A stretch of DNA of 64,000 bases from Mucilaginibacter sp. SG564. Its GTDB lineage: Bacteria > Bacteroidota > Bacteroidia > Sphingobacteriales > Sphingobacteriaceae. The translations under genes were made by a program, and so were the position numbers. Shown here in pieces: positions 18,701-26,106 of this stretch. Each line of letters begins with the position of its first letter. Within the stretch, counting starts at the first letter, position 1. The notes beneath the pieces are model-generated. The model ran no database searches and had not been told where the DNA came from. It saw only the letters and a program-made list of their open reading frames with translations. The stretch lies in contig NZ_JABGNA010000001.1 in assembly GCF_013149275.1 (NCBI RefSeq), positions 248,001-312,000 on the forward strand. Reading direction: 5' to 3'.

Positions 18701-19147
18701 TTCGGCAATAAGATATTTTCCTTGATGGAGGTTTATGGCACCCGCTTAGGCTTAATGAAAACAACCTTGCCGGGTAGGGAAAATGGCTTGCAGCTGAGTG
18801 GTGTTGATCAGGCTGGTAATCCGTATTCCAGAACAGTACCTATATCCAATCTGCGAAGCTATTATGATAACTATAAATCGTACTCCGAGCTGTTTTTGCA
18901 CGATGGGGGCTTTGTAAAACTTCGCCAGGTAATATTCAGTTACAACATTCCGGCCGATTGGTTGAAGGCTGTCAACGTACAAAACGCCTCTGTTTCATTT
19001 GTAGCACGTAACCTGCTGACTATTTATAAACAGACGGACAATTTCGATCCGGAGTCGAGCTTTACCAATGGCTCGAGTCAGGGTTTCGAGTCGTTCGGTC
19101 TGCCCAGAACAAGAAGCTATGGATTAAATCTCATGGTTAAATTTTAA
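15743..19147 (+). CDS. SusC/RagA family TonB-linked transporter with STN signalling domain
   Basis: The 1134-residue product has a signal peptide in the first 40 residues, an STN domain (about 45-115, LKVTNMPVKNVLKRINKA), a carboxypeptidase-regulatory-like domain (about 130-205), a plug (ALTGKVAGVNATG, VLKGGTAAALYGARAANGVILITTKK) and a C-terminal barrel ending in LNLMVKF. The STN domain signals to FecR in the periplasm, so the protein is both transporter and sensor. The partner SusD-like gene follows after 18 nt. The downstream enzymes suggest a substrate of amino-acid or N-acyl amino-acid type rather than a glycan. Confidence 0.96.
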   Translation: MTKNILSSNRLRKAVNRIVIVTGFLSICFFKTSAVIRSIQDLDTPISLKVTNMPVKNVLKRINKAIKLSFVFSNEIVTDQTVTIDVKNEKLSLVLSKIFDPLGMDYQLSGNMILIEKKHTSAIPVMQKTLALQVTGKVTDNSGSLPGVTVRIKGASIATSTGTDGKYSINVPDGNTVLVFSSIGYLTQEIAVGNRKTIDVRLQEESSKLNEVIVTALGISRQRKALAYSVTEVKGDEFTQARENNVANALTGKVAGVNATGLSTGPGGSSRVIIRGNGSLSGGNQPLYVINGMPLENSVPGGSATTNGSAGNVDRGDGIAGINPDDIESISVLKGGTAAALYGARAANGVILITTKKGRAQKGIGVDYNSSYTMETPAVFPDWQYEYGQGDNGVKPTTQGEAIQTGRRSFGAKIDGSPYVAADGLTHPYSAQKNNIKNFYQTGSTFTNTLAFTGGTEAINYRFSASDLNSKSVLPNTDYNRKTGNLSINSKLGKRINLEALAQYNVENAHNRTTAGDALGNPNWTPYMIANTADIRWLKPGYDANGNEIAWNDASIASNSYFVVNKFKENDIKNRFIGQAGLTYEIVKNLSLKGVVSRDFYYYNYKYILPTGTLYVPNGQYSELKVDASETNGLLTLNYNGKLNKDFALTAFVGGNQQRSVYNESNITGSNYIIPYFYSSTNLSTISTTPTNNKTAINSLMGSADIAYKNFAYLTVTGRQDWFSTLSPKNNSLFYPSFGGSFVLSEAFKLPQVISYAKIRASYAQVGGGAPSPYQINQAFTMVPSSGQPIQNVSSTTISNANLRPYTSTTTEAGIEAKLFNSRLSFDVTLYDRKTTNDIVSTAISGTTGYNNVVLNVGELSNKGIELLLSGTPVKTGSFSWNTSYNFAYNKNEVVRLAAGLDQIQMASSVNGWAYINNIVGQSYGSIVGTRILKNANGQTVFNATTGLPVATGLQTLGKGVAPITMGWSNDFRYKRFSLNVLVDGKFGNKIFSLMEVYGTRLGLMKTTLPGRENGLQLSGVDQAGNPYSRTVPISNLRSYYDNYKSYSELFLHDGGFVKLRQVIFSYNIPADWLKAVNVQNASVSFVARNLLTIYKQTDNFDPESSFTNGSSQGFESFGLPRTRSYGLNLMVKF

Positions 19148-19165
19148 TTCAGAAAAACCACCATC

Positions 19166-20698
19166 ATGAAAAAATATTTTATTCCCAAATTGTTAACCCT
19201 GCTCATAGCCTGTATCGGCCTGCAAGGATGCGACAAAAACTTTGAGGCTATCAACACCAATCCCAATTCATCGGCCAATCCCACACCGGCTTTTGTATTT
19301 ACCAAAGCTGTGCTCGATGGAGCAGGCGACGTTCAGGTGCTGTTGCAGGGCACCATGCAATATACCACCAGTTATAATGATGTAGCCGGTTTTGGCGCAA
19401 AGTATGTGCTGAGCCAAAGCTCACAATCATGGGTGGTGTTTAACACCGCCTATCCTAAAGAGATCAATGAGATTACCCAGGTAATCACCTCGGTTACCGG
19501 TAAACCAGATCAGGTGAATTTATTATCGGCGGCCAGAATATGGCGTGCTTATTGTTTTAGCCGCATCACCGATCTGTATGGCGATATCCCATATTCACAA
19601 GCTGGTAAAGGGTTTACCGATGGGATTTACATGCCGGCATATGATGAGCAAAAGAATATTTATGCCGATATATTGAAGGAGTTGAGTGAGGCTGCTACCT
19701 CCTTTAACGCCGCTAAACCAACATTTGGCGCTGCCGATCTGATCTATAATGGCGATGTAGACAAATGGAAAAAGTTTGCCTACTCCCTGATGCTGCGCTG
19801 CGCCATGCGCATGACCAAGGTTGATATTGCCGGTGCCGAAACATGGGCAAAAAAAGCCATCGCCGGTGGCGTGATTACTGCCGATGCCGATATCGCCAAG
19901 GTGAATGGCTATGTTTCCGCAGGCCAGGATATTAACAAAAACCCGCTTGCTCTCAATATGCTTAACGCCGATTTTATAGGTGCAAATGGCACATCCAACC
20001 CTGAAGGTGGTAAATACCAGGATGTGTTTATCGACTATTTAAAAACCAATAAGGATCCACGCTTAGCAGCCGTTTCTGTGGTTTGGTTAAATAAAAATGC
20101 CGATACCACCGCCACCATTCAAAAAGGCATGTCATCAAGCCTGAGTGCGAAACCTGCCGATGCTGTGTTTGTAACCTATTCAGAGCCCAACCCCAATACT
20201 ATTTTACAACTCAATAGTCCGTACCTGTTACTTACCAATTCCGAAACCAACTTTTTGCTGGCCGAGGCTGCGTTACGTGGCTGGTACACCGGCCCAAGCG
20301 TAAGCACTTTATATGAAAATGGCATCAGCGCATCTATGCGTCAATGGGCCTTGTTTGGTTCGCAGGGTGTTATCAGCAGCAACCAGATCCAAACTTACCT
20401 CAGTTATCACCGGTTCAATTCCACTGCTTCTTTTAACGGGCAAATGGAGCAGATCTATACGCAATTCTGGGTAGGGGTATTTCCTAACTCGCAGGAAGTA
20501 TTTGCCAATTACAGGCGTACCGGTTACCCGGCATTGGTGCCTAATAACTATGTAGGCAACGCAACAGGCGGTAAAATATTCAGACGGATGCTGTATCCTA
20601 CAACAGAGCAAAATTTAAACAAGGCTAACTATAACGCGGCCATCGCCCGCCAGGGTCCTGATGAGTTCCTGACCCGCATGTGGTGGGATCGCCCTTAA
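19166..20698 (+). CDS. SusD-like outer membrane lipoprotein (SusD-like_2 type)
   Basis: The 510-residue product has a lipoprotein signal peptide (lipobox LQGC, Cys22) followed by DKNFEAINTNPNSSANPTP, the signature of the SusD-like_2 branch. These proteins are shorter in the C-terminal RagB part and lack the QNPGY ending seen in the other SusD proteins of this window. It is expected to be the surface lid of the SusC channel encoded 18 nt upstream. SusD-like_2 proteins are often linked with non-glycan substrates such as peptides, but ligand identity is not fixed by the sequence. Confidence 0.92.
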   Translation: MKKYFIPKLLTLLIACIGLQGCDKNFEAINTNPNSSANPTPAFVFTKAVLDGAGDVQVLLQGTMQYTTSYNDVAGFGAKYVLSQSSQSWVVFNTAYPKEINEITQVITSVTGKPDQVNLLSAARIWRAYCFSRITDLYGDIPYSQAGKGFTDGIYMPAYDEQKNIYADILKELSEAATSFNAAKPTFGAADLIYNGDVDKWKKFAYSLMLRCAMRMTKVDIAGAETWAKKAIAGGVITADADIAKVNGYVSAGQDINKNPLALNMLNADFIGANGTSNPEGGKYQDVFIDYLKTNKDPRLAAVSVVWLNKNADTTATIQKGMSSSLSAKPADAVFVTYSEPNPNTILQLNSPYLLLTNSETNFLLAEAALRGWYTGPSVSTLYENGISASMRQWALFGSQGVISSNQIQTYLSYHRFNSTASFNGQMEQIYTQFWVGVFPNSQEVFANYRRTGYPALVPNNYVGNATGGKIFRRMLYPTTEQNLNKANYNAAIARQGPDEFLTRMWWDRP

Positions 20699-20749
20699 TG
20701 TTTTACATCATCTGATAAAAAATATACATAACCTAAAAATAACATAATC

Positions 20750-21205
20750 ATGGAAAGAAGATCGATCTTAAAAAAACTGCTGGCTTCGGCGGCAGGTATT
20801 TCACTATTTGGCTTTGCAAAAGCCGGTGTTGTAAACAACGATGAAAAAGAAGTAAACAACATAACCAAACACCAGGATATACCCCTGTTTTCGGGTTCAA
20901 CCAAATTGGGCAATATGATTTTTATAGCCGGCAAAGGTGCTCACGTGGAACCTTTCGAGATCAAGGTGCATACCGAAATAGTATTGCAGGAGTTGGAGAA
21001 GGAGCTCAAAAAAGCGGGCTCATCCATGGAAAAAGTATTAAAAGTTACCGTTTTTCTGAATGACATTGCCGATTACCAGGGCATGAATGATGTGTACAAG
21101 GGCCGGTTTGGTAAAAATCCGCCGGTACGTACAACCGTTGCTGTTGCCAAAGGCGGCGTACCCGGAAACTCCCTGGTCGAGATGGATTGTATCGCTTACG
21201 TATAA
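20750..21205 (+). CDS. Exported RidA-family enamine/imine deaminase
   Basis: The 151-residue product has a Rid domain (about 45-150) behind a signal peptide with a twin-arginine-like start (MERRSILKKLL) and a hydrophobic core to about residue 25. The catalytic arginine of active RidA enzymes is present (PPVR127TTVAVA), as is the conserved Glu144 (LVEMDCIAY). RidA hydrolyses reactive enamines/imines made by PLP enzymes to keto acids. The neighbouring gene encodes such a PLP enzyme, also with a Tat-like signal. Ordinary RidA is cytosolic and about 128 residues long, so the export signal is notable. The gap after the SusD-like gene is 51 nt. Confidence 0.88.
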   Translation: MERRSILKKLLASAAGISLFGFAKAGVVNNDEKEVNNITKHQDIPLFSGSTKLGNMIFIAGKGAHVEPFEIKVHTEIVLQELEKELKKAGSSMEKVLKVTVFLNDIADYQGMNDVYKGRFGKNPPVRTTVAVAKGGVPGNSLVEMDCIAYV

Positions 21206-21217
21206 CCATACCAGTAT

Positions 21218-22429
21218 ATGAAACGCAGAGATATTTTAAAAGGCCTTACTATACTCCCGCTAACCAGCGGATTAATAGGCAGAGCGGCCGCTTTACATAC
21301 TATACCTACACCAAAACCCGCGCCCAAACGCGATTTTTTTAAGGAACTTGATGTTACCCCGGTCATAAACGCCGGGGTAACCATGACCTTTTTATCAGGC
21401 TCACTCATGTTGCCGGAAGTGTTGGAGGCTATCAATTCAACCTCGCATGATTTTGCCAATATGTACGAACTGCAGGATAAGGTGGGAGGTAAGATAGCCG
21501 AAATGCTGCATGTAGAAGCAGCTATGGTGACCTCAGGCGCATCATGTGCTATAGTTTTAGGTACGGCGGCGGCTATAACGGGCACCGATCAATCGAAAAT
21601 AAAGCAACTGCCCAATTTGCCAGGCCCACGACCCGAGGTAATTATGCAGAAAACGCATCGCTACCTGTTCGACCAGGCCGTAAGCACAACCGGTGCCAAA
21701 ATTATTGAGGTTGATGGATCCGAGGGCATGGAAAATGCCATCAACAGCAATACGGTAATGGCCTTGTTTTTTAACGCCAGCGAAAAGAAAAGCAGCATTA
21801 CGCATGAGGAATTTGTACGCATCGCTAAGAAACACAACATCCCTACATTTATTGATGCCGCGGCAGACGTGCCGCCGGTTGAGAACTTATTTAAGTTTCA
21901 AAAGATGGGGTTTGACCTGGTTACCTTTTCGGGCGGTAAAATGATTCACGGGCCGCAAAGCGCGGGTTTATTATTTGGTAGGAAAGATTTGATCACCGCG
22001 GCCCGGCTTAACCATAGTCCGAATGAAGCACCCATCGGCAGGCCTATGAAGGTGAACAAGGAAGAAATGTTTGGCATGTACGCGGCCCTAAAAGCATACC
22101 TGGAAAAAGATCATCATAAAGAATGGGACGACTGGCTGCAACGGGCAGAGCGTATCGGCAGCACGTTGGAAACAGTTTCGACGGTAAAAACCGAGGTGGT
22201 TGTGAACCCCGGCCCGGCCAATGCTTTTCCGAGCCTGTATGTAAGCTGGGATCAAACCAAAATAAAAACCAAACCTAAAGATGTACTCGTCGCCCTTAAA
22301 AGCGGTACGCCAAGTATAGTTGCCAACCGGCATGACGATACGTTGATCATTGGAGTGGTGCTGTTACGGCCCGACCAGATCGATGTAGTTGCCAGCCGCG
22401 TAAAGGCCATTTTACAACAGGCAGTTTAA
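21218..22429 (+). CDS. Exported SelA/DgaE-like PLP-dependent enzyme
   Basis: This 403-residue fold-type I PLP enzyme belongs to the SelA-like group that includes D-glucosaminate-6-phosphate ammonia-lyase (DgaE). Seen directly: a Tat-type signal (MKRRDILKGL, hydrophobic core to about residue 26), VTSGASCAIVLG near 104-115, FIDAAAD with Asp213 for the pyridine nitrogen, and SGGK241MIHGPQSAG with the PLP lysine. Export of a folded cofactor enzyme by Tat is consistent. It lies 12 nt after the ridA-like gene and about 100 nt before the amidohydrolase gene. A beta-elimination/ammonia-lyase reaction on a hydroxy amino acid is likely; the substrate is unknown. Confidence 0.87.
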   Translation: MKRRDILKGLTILPLTSGLIGRAAALHTIPTPKPAPKRDFFKELDVTPVINAGVTMTFLSGSLMLPEVLEAINSTSHDFANMYELQDKVGGKIAEMLHVEAAMVTSGASCAIVLGTAAAITGTDQSKIKQLPNLPGPRPEVIMQKTHRYLFDQAVSTTGAKIIEVDGSEGMENAINSNTVMALFFNASEKKSSITHEEFVRIAKKHNIPTFIDAAADVPPVENLFKFQKMGFDLVTFSGGKMIHGPQSAGLLFGRKDLITAARLNHSPNEAPIGRPMKVNKEEMFGMYAALKAYLEKDHHKEWDDWLQRAERIGSTLETVSTVKTEVVVNPGPANAFPSLYVSWDQTKIKTKPKDVLVALKSGTPSIVANRHDDTLIIGVVLLRPDQIDVVASRVKAILQQAV

Positions 22430-22533
22430 GCCAACTTACAATTATTTATTGCTTTACGGAGTAGGTATTTCTGCTCCGACAGGATAACTATTGCCCCAGG
22501 TTTCCTGCATTAATGAATTAAAATTGATTTGAA

Positions 22534-23844
22534 ATGCAAAAAAGAATATTCCTGGTAATAGCAGCCATGGGTTTAGCTATTACAACAATACAAGCACAAT
22601 CCTATAATGTAGTTATCAAAGGAGGCCATGTGATGGACCCTAAAAACAACATCGATGCCGAAATGGATATAGCGGTAAAAGATGGCAAAATAGCGCTGGT
22701 GGCCCAAAATATCAACCCTAAACTGGGTCTGCAGGTTGTTGACGCTACCGGTATGTATGTTACACCGGGTCTCATCGATATTCATACCCACAATTTTTAT
22801 GGTACCGAGCCCGATCATCAGTATGAGAATGGCAACCTGGCCTTGCCACCGGATGGTTTTACCTTTCGCAATGGGGTTACTACCGTGGTGGACGCCGGTA
22901 GCTCGGGCTGGCGCACCTTTTCCACATTTAAGGCGCAAACTATTGATCAGTCGCAAACGCGGGTGCTGGCCTTCATCAATATCGTGGGCGAAGGCATGCG
23001 TGCCGGTTATGAGCAAAACGCCAATGATATGGACTCCAAAATGGCGGCGCTGGTTGCCCGCCGTTACCGGAACATTGTGGTTGGATTTAAAGTGGCGCAC
23101 TATGAGGGTCATGAATGGACACCGGTTGATCATGCGGTGGAAGCTGGCAACATGGCCGGTGGCCTGCCGGTAATGATTGATTTTGGCGGCAGCAATCCGC
23201 CGTTATCTATCGAAGAACTGTTTATGAAGCATCTGCGCCCGGGCGATATTTTTACCCACTGTTTTGGGCAACTGGATAGCCGGGAATATATTGTTGACCT
23301 TGCTACCCAAAAAGTAAAACCTTTTGTATGGGAAGCCCGTAAGCGCGGTATTTATTTTGATGTGGGTTATGGTGGTATCAGCTTTGCCTTTTCGCAGGCT
23401 ATCCCGGCTGCAAAGGATGGGTTTTATCCCAATTCCATCAGCACGGATATCCATACTGGTAGCATGAACAATGCCATGAAGGATATGCTTACCACTATGT
23501 CTAAATTCCTGAATATCGGGATGGACCTTTATGAGGTGATACGGGTAAGTACCTCCAATCCGGCCAAAGAAATTAAACATGAAGAACTGGGCAACCTTTC
23601 TGTAGGCTCAGATGCCGATATTGCTATTTTAAGTATCAGGAAAGGTAAATTTGGTTTGTTTGACTATACCGGGTATAAAATTGCTGCCGATAAAAAGCTG
23701 GAATGTGAAATGACCGTAAGGGCCGGTAGAATAGTGTATGACCTAAACGGTATTGCTACACCAATAATTGCGCCGCGGATACCCAATAACAGGCCGCTTG
23801 CCAGAGAGAGTTCAGTAACCAATAATAAACCTATAAATAAATGA
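22534..23844 (+). CDS. Exported amidohydrolase/deacetylase-family metallohydrolase
   Basis: The 436-residue protein has a Sec signal peptide (1-22, IQAQ) and an amidohydrolase-superfamily TIM barrel. Metal ligands visible are H84 and H86 (DIHTHN), Lys186 (VVGFKVAHY, probably carboxylated), H242 (THCFG) and a late acidic site near D305/H307 (STDIHTG). It resembles the Atu3266/EF_0837-type deacetylases that act on N-acetyl or O-acetyl acids and are often encoded beside DgaE-like PLP enzymes, as here. The expected job is to release the acyl group from a substrate brought in by SusC/SusD. Its stop overlaps the next start by 4 nt (ATGA). Confidence 0.88.
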   Translation: MQKRIFLVIAAMGLAITTIQAQSYNVVIKGGHVMDPKNNIDAEMDIAVKDGKIALVAQNINPKLGLQVVDATGMYVTPGLIDIHTHNFYGTEPDHQYENGNLALPPDGFTFRNGVTTVVDAGSSGWRTFSTFKAQTIDQSQTRVLAFINIVGEGMRAGYEQNANDMDSKMAALVARRYRNIVVGFKVAHYEGHEWTPVDHAVEAGNMAGGLPVMIDFGGSNPPLSIEELFMKHLRPGDIFTHCFGQLDSREYIVDLATQKVKPFVWEARKRGIYFDVGYGGISFAFSQAIPAAKDGFYPNSISTDIHTGSMNNAMKDMLTTMSKFLNIGMDLYEVIRVSTSNPAKEIKHEELGNLSVGSDADIAILSIRKGKFGLFDYTGYKIAADKKLECEMTVRAGRIVYDLNGIATPIIAPRIPNNRPLARESSVTNNKPINK

Positions 23845-24764
23845 GAAACATTTTAAAGATCTGCTTTCCGGTATTGTTGCTTTATGCAGTTAGCGCCAGG
23901 GCCCAAACCATATCGAAAGAACAACTGATATTTTACACCTCCGAATGGAAAGGTGAACGCTTTGAGGATGGCCGGCCAAAAATACCTGACGATTTGCTGG
24001 AACGGGCCAAACATATCGGCATTGAAGAAGCCTGGACCGTGTTACGGAACGAAGGCTATAACAACCAATTTGAGGGCAACTGGAAATTAGTGAATGATGA
24101 TGTTCCCGTAATTGGTAGGGCGGTAACCGCCATGTTTATGCCCAGCAGACCCGATATCGAAAAAAATATCAAGGCACAGGGAGTAAAGGATGGCAGGAAA
24201 GGCAATACCAATGCCTGGCCAATTGATGTGCTCAAAAAAGGTGATGTATATGTAGCTGATGGTTTTGGTAAAATAAAAGGCGGCACACTGATAGGCGATA
24301 ACCTGGGCAATTCCATATTCAACAAATCGGGTAACGGGGTGATTTTTGATGGTTCAGCCCGCGATTTGCAGGGCTTAAAAAGTATTCACGGGTTCAATGC
24401 CTTTGTGCGTGATTTTGATCCATCGTATCTGGAAGAGATGGTGTTGATGGGCTTGAATACGCCTATTAGAATAGGGCATGCCATTGTATTACCCGGCGAC
24501 CTGGTTCTTTCCGAAAAAGAAGGCGTATTGTTTATCCCGGCTCATTTAGCCGAGAAAGTGGTGGCTACGTCCGAATTTATCGCCCTGCGCGATGATTTTG
24601 GGCATGCCATGCTGAAAGCGGGTACATATAGTACGGGTGAAATTGACAGCCAGTGGACGCCAGCCATCAGGGAGGCATTTTTGAAGTGGCTTGCGCAAAG
24701 TGGCAGCAAAGTAAAAATGACCCGGGCGCAACTGGATGTCTTTATGGAGAAAAGAACCTGGTAA
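23841..24764 (+). CDS. Exported RraA-like (HMG aldolase/oxaloacetate decarboxylase fold) protein
   Basis: The 307-residue product has a signal peptide (about 1-22, ARAQ), an N-terminal extension, and an RraA-type domain with GDVYVADGFGKIKGGTLIGD and GVIFDGSARDLQGL (about residues 130-180). These motifs match the 4-hydroxy-4-methyl-2-oxoglutarate aldolase/oxaloacetate decarboxylase group more than the RNase E inhibitor. Members with export signals are unusual. Translational coupling (ATGA overlap) to the amidohydrolase gene supports one pathway. It may cleave or decarboxylate the keto acid formed by the PLP enzyme and RidA. Confidence 0.83.
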   Translation: MRNILKICFPVLLLYAVSARAQTISKEQLIFYTSEWKGERFEDGRPKIPDDLLERAKHIGIEEAWTVLRNEGYNNQFEGNWKLVNDDVPVIGRAVTAMFMPSRPDIEKNIKAQGVKDGRKGNTNAWPIDVLKKGDVYVADGFGKIKGGTLIGDNLGNSIFNKSGNGVIFDGSARDLQGLKSIHGFNAFVRDFDPSYLEEMVLMGLNTPIRIGHAIVLPGDLVLSEKEGVLFIPAHLAEKVVATSEFIALRDDFGHAMLKAGTYSTGEIDSQWTPAIREAFLKWLAQSGSKVKMTRAQLDVFMEKRTW

Positions 24765-24803
24765 TGATACACCTTAAATCGAAATACATTGAATAATTTT
24801 AAT

Positions 24804-25901
24804 ATGTATAAAATTATAGCGGGGTTATCAGTGATATGCCTGCTTATATCAGCCACACTTTTTTTTCGTGGAAGTATAGAACAATCCGGCCCTTTCCTGA
24901 TCGCGTTTTTTGTGACGCTAGCCATCTCGTTCCGGGGCTTTAAGCAGCTCAAAGGCTTTTCTTATACGCTCATCATCTTCGCGGCGGTTACCACGGCTTT
25001 ATATTACCCGCAGCATTTTATACAGGTAGGCGGGTTTAAACTGGCTGCCCTTATAACGCCGCTTATACAGCTCATTATGTTTGGTATGGGTACGTCCATG
25101 AGCATCAAGGATTTTGCCGGTGTTATCAAAATGCCCAAGGGGGTATTTATTGGGGTATTCAGCCATTTTTTGATCATGCCTACGCTGGGTTTCACCCTGG
25201 CTAAACTAAGCGGTTTCCCGCCAGAGATTGCAGCAGGCATTATTTTGATTGGCTGCTCACCCAATGGTATGGCCTCCAACGTGATATCGTACCTGGCAAA
25301 AGCTAATTTGGCCTTGTCAATCACCATTACGGCTGTTTCAACTATGCTGGCGCCGTTTTTTACGCCTATGCTCATGAAATTTTTAGGCGGTACCTTTATC
25401 CAGATAGATATGTACAAAATGATGTGGGATATTACCAAAATGGTCATACTACCTATAGGTGCTGGTATTTTGTTTAATAAATACCTGCTTAAACGAGCCA
25501 AATGGTTGGAATATGCCATGCCCATGGTATCCATGTTCGGTATAGCCTTCATCATCGTGATCATCACGGCTGCGGGCAGGAGCAGTTTGCTCAACATCGG
25601 TTTTATGCTCGTTTTGCTGGTGCTGATCCATAATCTGATGGGTTATACGCTGGGCTATTGGGCCGGCCGCCTATTTAAAATGGATGAACGCGACTGCCGT
25701 ACCATGGCCATTGAAGTTGGGATGCAAAACGGTGGACTCGCATCAGGACTGGCGAAAGAAATGGGTAAGATAGCTACGGTTGGCCTGGCACCGGCAGTGT
25801 TTGGTCCGTTGATGAATATTACCGGCTCCTTACTGGCTAATTACTGGCACCGTAAACCAATCGCGCCATCAGCCGTAAAAGAAACACCAGTGGTTGTTTG
25901 A
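24804..25901 (+). CDS. Bile acid:sodium symporter (BASS/SBF) family transporter
   Basis: This 365-residue inner-membrane protein has about ten helices. The conserved core GCSPNGMASNVISYLAKAN (near residue 155) and IEVGMQNGGLASGLAKEMG (near 310) are typical of BASS/SBF symporters. Start at ATG 24804 (MYKIIAG); a TTG at 24789 is possible. Family members carry bile acids but also pyruvate and other keto acids with sodium. Being the last gene of the operon, after four exported enzymes, it most likely brings the organic-acid product into the cytoplasm. A terminator follows 30 nt downstream. Confidence 0.9.
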   Translation: MYKIIAGLSVICLLISATLFFRGSIEQSGPFLIAFFVTLAISFRGFKQLKGFSYTLIIFAAVTTALYYPQHFIQVGGFKLAALITPLIQLIMFGMGTSMSIKDFAGVIKMPKGVFIGVFSHFLIMPTLGFTLAKLSGFPPEIAAGIILIGCSPNGMASNVISYLAKANLALSITITAVSTMLAPFFTPMLMKFLGGTFIQIDMYKMMWDITKMVILPIGAGILFNKYLLKRAKWLEYAMPMVSMFGIAFIIVIITAAGRSSLLNIGFMLVLLVLIHNLMGYTLGYWAGRLFKMDERDCRTMAIEVGMQNGGLASGLAKEMGKIATVGLAPAVFGPLMNITGSLLANYWHRKPIAPSAVKETPVVV

Positions 25902-25931
25902 TCCATTAAATATTCCAATCAGATCGAAAAT

Positions 25932-25963
25932 AAAAGCCTGTAAATTTTAATTACAGGCTTTTT
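25932..25963 (+). terminator. Intrinsic terminator after the BASS transporter gene
   Basis: AAAAGCCTGTAA (25932-25943) pairs with TTACAGGCTTTT (25951-25962) and runs into T residues. It ends the nine-gene operon that starts with the FecI-like gene. The A/T symmetry would let it work in both directions. Confidence 0.88.
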
Positions 25964-26082
25964 ATTTGACCTTTAAATAGCACAGCTCGAAATTCAAAGA
26001 AAGCTAATATTAAAAGATAAAGGAAGAAGATGCATATATTATTGTTTCATGTAAAAGAATAATTGCAACTTTAAACTATTCA

Positions 26083-26091
26083 TCTGGTCTA
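26083..26091. promoter_or_regulatory. Single TGGTCTA-type site upstream of the GH92 gene
   Basis: TCTGGTCTA occurs 16 bp upstream of the GH92 start. The same nine bases are found at 6853-6861 in the tandem repeat of the first susC leader. It may be a further site for the same regulator; with one short match this is weak. Confidence 0.25.
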
Positions 26092-26106
26092 CCTATTTTT
26101 AAAAGA

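Noticed and set aside
22573..23133. 186-codon antisense open frame inside the amidohydrolase gene
   Set aside because: It lies wholly within a well-supported gene on the other strand, has no family motif, no start context and a composition typical of a shadow frame.
25004..25597. 197-codon antisense open frame inside the BASS transporter gene
   Set aside because: The hydrophobic look is the mirror of the transporter codons; no independent support and complete overlap with the real gene.
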